Shown here: piece after piece, positions 58,480 to 64,000 of the stretch | Numbering within the stretch: position 1 is the stretch's first letter | How the letters are laid out: each line of letters opens with the position of its first letter | Source of the DNA: CAYOZN01 sp964408455 | GTDB taxonomy: Bacteria; Planctomycetota; Phycisphaerae; UBA1845; UTPLA1 | Direction: 5' to 3' | NCBI GenBank assembly: GCA_964408455.1 | Contig: CAYOZN010000001.1 | Location: forward strand, 434,001 to 498,000 | Length of the DNA: 64,000 bases | The notes under the pieces: generated by a model | The model's input: only the letters and a program-made list of their open reading frames with translations | Databases searched by the model: none | Told to the model about the DNA's origin: nothing | Made by a program: the position numbers and the translations under genes

Positions 58480-60198
58480 ATGGCACGCAGACGTCAAAAG
58501 CTCGGCGAAATCCTCCAGGAGAAGAACCTCGTCTCCAAGGCCGATGCCGATCGCGCCGCCGAATTCGGCCTGAGCGCCAGTAAGCGCATCGGCGAGTCGT
58601 TGATAGAGCTGGAGCTGGTCAGCGAAGAAGACGTATGGAAGGCCCTTGCCCACCAGCACGGCATGGAATACGTGGATGTCACGCGTTCCACCGTGAGCCC
58701 CGAGGCGTTGAGCCTCATTCCCGAAAAGCTCATCAAGCAGAACGAAATCCTGCCCATGAGCAGCTCCAATGGCCGGCTGCGCGTCATCATTCCCGATCCA
58801 CTCGATCTGGACACCATCGACATGCTCCGCTTCCGGCTCGGCGTTCACGACGTGGAGCCGGTGTTGGCGCCGCGCTCGGCCATCAAGCGCTACATCGACA
58901 AATACCTCCGCGGCCCCGAGAGCTCGCTCGACGAACTGTCGCGTTCGCTGGATGCCTCGGTCGACGCCTCGCTCGACCAGGACGCCAAGGAAATGAAGCG
59001 GGAGAATGCTGAAGACCCGGACGCGCCGATCATCAAGCTCATCAACATGATGATCGCGGAGGCCGTGCGGACGCGCGCCAGCGATATCCACGTCGAGCCG
59101 ATGAACGACCGCGTGCGCGTGCGCTATCGCATCGACGGCGTCTGCCTCGAGCGCGAGAACATCCCCAAGCGGCTTCAGGCCGCCGTCACCACCCGTATGA
59201 AGATCATGGCTGGCGTCGACATTGCCGAGAAGCGCCTGCCGCAGGACGGCCGCATCAAGATGCGCATCAGCGGCAAGGACATCGACTTCCGTGTCGCCGT
59301 CTGCCCCGGTGTTCACGGCGAATCCATCGTCCTTCGTATTCTCCGGCCCGATTCGGCCAACGTCGGCATTCAGCAGCTTGGCTTCGAGCAGGACGACTAC
59401 GAACGCTTCCTCAAGATCATCGCACGGCCCAACGGCATCTTCCTGGTCACCGGCCCGACGGGCTCCGGCAAGACGACCACGCTGTACTCCGCCCTCCAGG
59501 AACTCAACCGGCCCGACAAGAAGATCATCACCGCGGAGGACCCGGTCGAGTACGTTTTCCCCGGCATGAACCAGTGCCAGGTGAAGGAAGACATCGGTCT
59601 CGGCTTCCCGCAGATTCTGCGATCGATGCTGCGACAGGCCCCCAACATCATCCTCGTCGGTGAAATTCGCGACCTGGAAGTCGGCGAGATTGCCATTCAG
59701 GCCGCCCTGACCGGACACCTGGTCTTCTCGACGCTGCATACCAACGATGCCCCCAGCGCCATTACGCGTCTGATCGATCTGGGCATCAAGCCGTTCCTGG
59801 CGGCCAGCAGCGTTCAGGCCATCATGGCCCAGCGTCTGGTTCGCGTCCTCTGCCGAGAGTGCAAGAAAATCGACGAGAGCCCCGATCCCCGCATTCTCAA
59901 GACGGCCGGCTTCAAGCCCGAGCAGATCGTCGGCAAGCAGTTCTGGAAGGCGGTCGGCTGCTCCCACTGCAACAACACCGGCTATCGCGGCCGCCAGGGC
60001 ATTTTCGAGATGCTCCAGATGAACACCGAAATGCGCGAGCTTGCCTTTAATCGTGCCGGCGTTTCCGAACTTCGCCGTGCCGCCCGCGCCTCCGGCATGA
60101 GAACGCTGCTCGAGGACGGGCAGCTCAAGTGTTTCCGCGGTGTGACGACGCCGGACGAACTGGCCCGCCTGACGCAGGCCGAGTTGGAAGTGGAATGA
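58480..60198 (+). CDS. type IV pilus/type II secretion assembly ATPase (PilB/GspE), copy 1
   Basis: A 572-residue hexameric ATPase that drives assembly of pilins or pseudopilins. An N-terminal MshEN-like module (QKLGEILQEKNLVSKADADRAAEF, SLIELELVSEEDVWKALAHQHGMEYVDV) may bind c-di-GMP. The ATPase domain holds Walker A GPTGSGKTTT (near 325), Asp box (about 350), Walker B ILVGEIRDLE (about 390) and His box VFSTLHTNDAPSAITR. The Zn site CRECKK ... CSHCNNTGYRGRQG marks the extension subfamily. ATG at 58480. Followed by PilT and a second PilB/GspE; no pilin, PilC or GspD gene is in the window. Confidence 0.95.
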   Translation: MARRRQKLGEILQEKNLVSKADADRAAEFGLSASKRIGESLIELELVSEEDVWKALAHQHGMEYVDVTRSTVSPEALSLIPEKLIKQNEILPMSSSNGRLRVIIPDPLDLDTIDMLRFRLGVHDVEPVLAPRSAIKRYIDKYLRGPESSLDELSRSLDASVDASLDQDAKEMKRENAEDPDAPIIKLINMMIAEAVRTRASDIHVEPMNDRVRVRYRIDGVCLERENIPKRLQAAVTTRMKIMAGVDIAEKRLPQDGRIKMRISGKDIDFRVAVCPGVHGESIVLRILRPDSANVGIQQLGFEQDDYERFLKIIARPNGIFLVTGPTGSGKTTTLYSALQELNRPDKKIITAEDPVEYVFPGMNQCQVKEDIGLGFPQILRSMLRQAPNIILVGEIRDLEVGEIAIQAALTGHLVFSTLHTNDAPSAITRLIDLGIKPFLAASSVQAIMAQRLVRVLCRECKKIDESPDPRILKTAGFKPEQIVGKQFWKAVGCSHCNNTGYRGRQGIFEMLQMNTEMRELAFNRAGVSELRRAARASGMRTLLEDGQLKCFRGVTTPDELARLTQAELEVE

Positions 60199-60201
60199 GC
60201 A

Positions 60202-60266
60202 ATGCAGAATGAAGAATGCAAAATAAAAAAGTTAACGTAGAAGATTTTGCATTTTGAATTCTGCAT
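60202..60266. repeat. AT-rich long inverted repeat between pilB-like and pilT genes
   Basis: Two 23-nt arms (60202-60224 and 60244-60266) match with three mismatches around a 19-nt spacer containing GTTAAC. The arms are built of ATGCAGAAT and AATGCAAAAT units. The element is strikingly AT-rich against the surrounding GC-rich coding DNA, begins 3 nt after a stop codon, and resembles dispersed palindromic (MITE- or STRR-like) repeats. As RNA it would form a stable hairpin between the two genes. Confidence 0.75.
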
Positions 60267-60287
60267 TTCGCGTTTGAAAGACAACAA

Positions 60288-61430
60288 ATGGCAACCCTGC
60301 ACATTGACCGTATCCTCGAGACCTGCATCAAGCGCGGTGCATCGGATATCCACTTGTCCGTCGGCCGTCCGCCCGTGCTCCGACTTCACGGCCGCCTTCG
60401 CCAGCTCGAGACCAAGGTGCTCGAGCCCGAAGACACCGTCGCCCTGATGAAATCGATCACGCCCGATCGCAATCAGCAGGAGCTCCAGGAAGAAGGCGGC
60501 ACCGACTTCGGCTTTGCCTTCGGCGATGCCGGCCGCTTCCGCGTGTCCATCTTTCGCCAGAAGGGCAATGTCAGCATCGTCCTGCGTCTGATTCCCACGC
60601 GGTTTCTCTCGTTCGAGGAGATCGGCCTGCCGCCGATCTGTCGCGCCCTGTGCCGTCGCCCCCGAGGCCTGTTTCTGGTGACCGGCCCGACCGGCTCCGG
60701 CAAGACGACGACGCTGGCCTCGATGTTGAACTACATCAACCACGAGCTCGATCGCCACATTGTGACCGTCGAAGACCCGATCGAGTACTACCACACCCAC
60801 AAGAAGAGCCTGATCAACCAGCGCGAAGTCGGCAACGACGTTCCCAGCTTTGCCGAAGCCCTTCGGCGCGTGCTGCGCTCCGATCCGGACGTGATTCTCG
60901 TCGGTGAAATGCGCGACCTGGAGACCATCTCCAACGCCATTCTCGCCGCCGAGACCGGCCACCTTGTGTTTTCCACGCTGCACACCACCGGCTGCCAGGG
61001 CACGGTCAACCGTATCATCGATGCCTTCCCGCACGAGCAGCAGGACCAGATTCGCGTGCAGCTCTCCACGTCGCTGATCGCGATCCTTTCGCAGGCGCTC
61101 ATGCCGCGAAAGGTGTCGGGCATGGTCGCCGCGTACGAGTTCCTCGTCGTCACGCCCGCCATCGCCAACCTGATCCGCGAAAACAAGACCTTCCGCATCG
61201 ACTCGGCCATCCAGACCGGTAAGAAATACGGCATGCAGCTTCTCGACGATCACCTGTGGCAGTTGTACGACAACGGTGTGATCGACGCCGCCGAAATGAT
61301 GGACAAGGCCCGCAATCCAGGCGAGATACAGATTAAGCTTGAACAGGCCGGCAAGCTGCACGAAGCGGGAGACGCGCTGGTGCAGGGCCTGCATCAGGCC
61401 ATCAGCGAGGAAGAAGGCAAGGCCGAATAG
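60288..61430 (+). CDS. pilT: twitching-motility retraction ATPase PilT
   Basis: A 380-residue hexameric ATPase that depolymerises type IV pili. ILETCIKRGASDIHLSVGRPPVLRLHGRLRQLE at the N-terminus, Walker A GPTGSGKTTTLASMLNYIN, Asp box IVTVEDPIEYYH, Walker B DVILVGEMRDLET, His box HLVFSTLHTTGCQGTVNRIIDAFP, and the characteristic C-terminal signature region (AYEFLVVTPAIANLIRENKTFRI). ATG at 60288 behind the AT-rich repeat. Positioned between two PilB/GspE paralogues. Confidence 0.95.
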   Translation: MATLHIDRILETCIKRGASDIHLSVGRPPVLRLHGRLRQLETKVLEPEDTVALMKSITPDRNQQELQEEGGTDFGFAFGDAGRFRVSIFRQKGNVSIVLRLIPTRFLSFEEIGLPPICRALCRRPRGLFLVTGPTGSGKTTTLASMLNYINHELDRHIVTVEDPIEYYHTHKKSLINQREVGNDVPSFAEALRRVLRSDPDVILVGEMRDLETISNAILAAETGHLVFSTLHTTGCQGTVNRIIDAFPHEQQDQIRVQLSTSLIAILSQALMPRKVSGMVAAYEFLVVTPAIANLIRENKTFRIDSAIQTGKKYGMQLLDDHLWQLYDNGVIDAAEMMDKARNPGEIQIKLEQAGKLHEAGDALVQGLHQAISEEEGKAE

Positions 61431-61439
61431 GCCCATGCA

Positions 61440-63236
61440 ATGCCGGGGGCGGCAGCACCGGCAGAATCGAGCGACACGATGCCAGTCATGGAACCCAAAG
61501 CCTCCAAGGGCGGCAGCTACAAGGGGCGTCCCCTCGGGCGCATCCTGATCAAGATGAACAAGATCAACCGCACCCAGGTCCACGAGGGACTGGCGGTGCA
61601 GAAGGCCAAGCGCGGGCCTATCGGCCAGATTTTGATCGATCTCGGCTACATCACCGACGCCGATCTCCAGCTCGCCCTCGCCGCCCAGATCGGCATGGAG
61701 CCGGTCAATCTCGACAACATCGACATCCAGCCCGACGTCATCAATCTCATGGCCAACCAGATGGCCAACACCTACCGCGTCGTTCCCGTCGGCTTTGAAA
61801 GCTCGACCAATACGCTCGACGTCGCCATGTCCTCGCCCGACAACTTTCAGGCGACCGACGATCTGCGCAAGCTGCTGGGCTACAACATCCGCCCGATGAT
61901 CGCCTCCGACGACCAGATTGCCGCCGCCCTGAGCCGCTACTATCCGGAGGATGCCGGCAAATCGATCAACGATCTGCTCGACGAGATCGGCAAGGAAAAT
62001 GACCTGGCCAAGTTCGAGGACCGTGGCGAATCGCTCGATCTGGAAGAGCTGAAGGAGCTGGTCGATTCGAACCCCGTCAAGCAGCTGCTCAACCTGGTTC
62101 TGCTTCAGGCCATTCGCGACCATTCCTCGGACGTTCACTTCGAGCCGTTCGAGGACGAATACAAATTGCGATACCGCATCGACGGCGTACTCTACGAAAT
62201 GATGCCGCCGCCCCGCTATCTCGCCATGGCCATCGCCAGCCGCATCAAGGTCATGGCCAATCTCGATATTGCCGAGCGCCGCCTGCCGCAGGACGGCCGC
62301 ATCAGCCTGACCGTCGGCGGCAAGCCGGTGGACCTTCGCGTCGCCGTGCTGCCCACGCTCTTCGGCGAGTCGGTCGTGCTTCGTATTCTCGATCGCAGCA
62401 ACGTGAGTCTCGATATCGACCGGCTGGGTCTTCGCGAGGACGATCTCAAGACCTTCCGCGGCATCATCGATCGCCCGCACGGCGTCGTCATCAACACCGG
62501 GCCGACCGGCTCCGGCAAGACGACCACGCTCTATGCGGCGCTGAACGCGTTGAACGATCCGACCATCAAGATTCTCACGGCCGAAGACCCCGTCGAGTAC
62601 GACATCGACGGCATCGTGCAGTGCCAGATCAAGCCGGACATCGGCCTGACGTTCGGCCGCTGCCTGCGCAGCTTCCTCCGCCAGGACCCGGACGTGATCC
62701 TCGTCGGTGAAATTCGCGACCTGGAGACGGCCCAGATCTCGATCCAGGCCTCGCTGACGGGCCACCTTGTCTTTACCACCCTGCACACCAACGACGCTCC
62801 ATCGGCCATTGCCCGTCTGCTCGACCTGGGCGTCGAGCCGTTCCTTATTACCGCGACGATCGAGTCCATCGTCGCCCAGCGTCTGTGCCGCCGCATCTGC
62901 ACCAAGTGCAAGAAGGAATACACCCCCAACGAAGAGCAGCTCATGGAGCTTCAGCTCAAGCCCGAGGATGTGAAGGGCCGCATCTTCTACTTCGGCGCCG
63001 GCTGCGACCACTGCAACGGCACCGGCTACCGCGGCCGCGTCGGCATCTACGAGATCATGATCTTCAACGACGAGATCCGCGAACTCGTCATGCAGGGCGC
63101 TTCGACCAACATCCTCATGGAATGCTGCGTCAAGAACGGCATGCGCACCCTCCGCGAGAGCGGTCTATTGGCCATCTTCGACGGCGTGACGACGATCGAG
63201 GAAGTGGTCAAGGAGACGGTCGTCGGCGAAGTGTAA
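61440..63236 (+). CDS. type IV pilus/type II secretion assembly ATPase (PilB/GspE), copy 2
   Basis: A 598-residue paralogue of the gene at 58480. The N-terminus has a flexible stretch, then an MshEN-like module (RPLGRILIKMNKINRTQVHEGLAVQKAKRGPIGQILIDLGYITDADLQLALAAQIGMEPV). The ATPase core shows Walker A GPTGSGKTTT, Walker B ILVGEIRDLE, His box TTLHTNDAPSAIARL, and the Zn site CTKCKK ... CDHCNGTGYRG. ATG at 61440 is the longest start; ATG at 61479 and 61488 are alternatives. Ten bases behind pilT. Two assembly ATPases suggest two systems or a heteromeric motor. Confidence 0.95.
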   Translation: MPGAAAPAESSDTMPVMEPKASKGGSYKGRPLGRILIKMNKINRTQVHEGLAVQKAKRGPIGQILIDLGYITDADLQLALAAQIGMEPVNLDNIDIQPDVINLMANQMANTYRVVPVGFESSTNTLDVAMSSPDNFQATDDLRKLLGYNIRPMIASDDQIAAALSRYYPEDAGKSINDLLDEIGKENDLAKFEDRGESLDLEELKELVDSNPVKQLLNLVLLQAIRDHSSDVHFEPFEDEYKLRYRIDGVLYEMMPPPRYLAMAIASRIKVMANLDIAERRLPQDGRISLTVGGKPVDLRVAVLPTLFGESVVLRILDRSNVSLDIDRLGLREDDLKTFRGIIDRPHGVVINTGPTGSGKTTTLYAALNALNDPTIKILTAEDPVEYDIDGIVQCQIKPDIGLTFGRCLRSFLRQDPDVILVGEIRDLETAQISIQASLTGHLVFTTLHTNDAPSAIARLLDLGVEPFLITATIESIVAQRLCRRICTKCKKEYTPNEEQLMELQLKPEDVKGRIFYFGAGCDHCNGTGYRGRVGIYEIMIFNDEIRELVMQGASTNILMECCVKNGMRTLRESGLLAIFDGVTTIEEVVKETVVGEV

Positions 63237-63665
63237 GCCCGCGACGGCGCGATGGCGTGCCGGCTCGGCGGTGCGCCCTTTCCGTTCAGAACGCCGGACG
63301 GCATGGCTTCGGAGAGCCTGCGAGTTTTTTTCAGATTTGAAAGCATTATCGGCTCCTGCATGTCCATCGGCTGTGCGACCGCCCCCGCGTTCGGCTGATC
63401 GTGGCGCGCTTCAGCCGTTTTTTACCCGATGCAATCCGGCGCAACCCGGAGCGCGCGTGTCGCGCGCCTCACGGAGCCGCCGGGGCGGCAACGCGTGCGC
63501 GCTCTTCGCGGCTATGCAATAGAATAGTTCTGTGTTCCGCGAGAATTGTTGCGATTGCGCGGGCCAGATGGCGCGCGGGGAATAGTCGGCACGCTGGCGG
63601 GCGCAGGCTATACGGGTGAATGCGTGCGGTTGTCGGACAGGAACGACGCGCTCCTATCATCGCGC

Positions 63666-63691
63666 CCCCACCCCTGAGGAAAGGGGTGGGG
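63666..63691. repeat. perfect hairpin CCCCACCCC / GGGGTGGGG
   Basis: A 9-bp perfect stem and 8-nt loop (TGAGGAAA). Together with the following GCACCCGTGC units it resembles a dispersed planctomycete repeat. Confidence 0.6.
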
Positions 63692-63714
63692 CACCCGTGC
63701 TGGGGCACCCGTGC
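63687..63714. repeat. tandem duplication of TGGGGCACCCGTGC
   Basis: Two exact adjacent copies of a 14-nt unit (63687-63700 and 63701-63714). The first copy overlaps the right arm of the hairpin. Confidence 0.7.
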
Positions 63715-64000
63715 GCTATACTTGTACGCGACTATTCAATGCGCGACCAGCCCACGTCTGTAAGCTGTTCAATCGTTCCTCGTACCAATGTACCCGTTGT
63801 CGTTTTTCGTGGGTGTGGAACTATGTCAACGGTCGCACACTGCCGCACAAAGTCCCAATTCAGCAACAAGAGCACTTCTTCATCTTCACTTCTAACCCGA
63901 ACTGATTTTGCTAGAAAACCGCGTGGTGCCGAATCTTGAACTACCGAACACGCTTCAGATATATTGCAACCGAGTAATCTAAGCGGCTCAAGCCATGAGG

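Larger units (their letters stand above)
63237..64000. other. terminal region without an evident gene
   Basis: About 760 bases after the last ATPase. Open frames give no recognisable domain; the plus frame 63711-63905 (CKLFNRSSYQCTRCRFSWVWNYV) is short and unsupported. GC content falls toward the window end, which may mark the start of an accessory stretch. Contains the hairpin and the tandem repeat listed separately. Confidence 0.45.

Noticed and set aside
58274..58573. Small plus-strand frame overlapping the first PilB/GspE start
   Set aside because: Arg-rich translation without a domain, overlapping a secure gene start.
59982..63011. Open frame of about 1000 codons on the minus strand opposite pilT and the second PilB/GspE
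   Set aside because: It is antisense to two fully recognisable ATPases, has no domain, and is a by-product of GC-rich codon use.
63616..63939. Frame of 107 codons near the window end
   Set aside because: Runs across the hairpin and tandem repeat, has no recognisable domain and no ribosome site.
1..64000. tRNA genes, CRISPR arrays, transposases and prophage genes
   Set aside because: No cloverleaf with a GTTCRA T-loop, no regularly spaced repeats and no transposase, integrase or capsid-type protein could be found by reading.

Overview
The window looks like a GC-rich Planctomycetota chromosome, probably near the Phycisphaerae side of the phylum. The evidence is a PEP-CTERM protein, dockerin-bearing secreted proteins, a TIGR03790-type protein, HYExAFE and DUF2617-like proteins, and an unusual Rieske/cytochrome b complex. 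No rRNA or tRNA gene, CRISPR array, transposase or phage gene was seen. Clear Shine-Dalgarno sites and sigma70-like promoters are common; GTG and TTG starts occur.

Layout. 1-5.3 kb: three exported proteins (PEP-CTERM tail, TIGR03790 with dockerins, M4 metallopeptidase with dockerin). 5.5-8 kb: SAM cycle (ahcY behind an ArsR-methyltransferase fusion, probably leaderless). 8-15 kb: poorly characterised planctomycete proteins, including a three-gene set of small membrane proteins with its own consensus promoter. 15-20 kb: hisS, rsmD and a CCA-adding enzyme. 20-24 kb: lipoprotein, short asparaginase-like protein, membrane proteins, DUF2617-like protein. 24.3-24.56 kb: a convincing 6S RNA gene with promoter and terminator. 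24.6-30.2 kb: pgpA, mtnP, an overlapping run (kinase-like, thioesterase, MoaD-MoaE fusion, DUF4149-like), nth.

30.2-50.8 kb, all on the minus strand, is the centrepiece: an 18-gene respiratory cluster. In transcription order it encodes a HEAT-repeat membrane protein, a ferredoxin-Rieske fusion, a b6-like split cytochrome b, a 1528-residue octahaem cytochrome c, a cupredoxin, cytochrome oxidase subunits II, I, III and IV, two small membrane proteins, haem A synthase, haem O synthase, an ABC transporter, a Sco-type copper chaperone and a DUF420 protein. Upstream of the first gene lie a consensus promoter, a leader hairpin with a T-run (candidate attenuator) and a 20-bp perfect palindrome. A terminator separates the bc part from the oxidase part, and most longer gaps hold stable hairpins. 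I infer electron flow from a low-potential quinone through the Rieske/b/octahaem complex, perhaps via the cupredoxin, to an A-type oxidase, with a ferredoxin domain held on the cytoplasmic face next to a possible haem ci.

50.9-58 kb: DegT-type aminotransferase, ACT-domain protein, lipoprotein, aat, HU protein, an unknown protein, S41 peptidase, tsaD. 58.2-63.2 kb: three tandem type IV pilus/type II secretion ATPases (PilB/GspE, PilT, PilB/GspE), with an AT-rich long inverted repeat between the first two. The last 760 bases have no convincing gene but contain a perfect hairpin and a tandem repeat.
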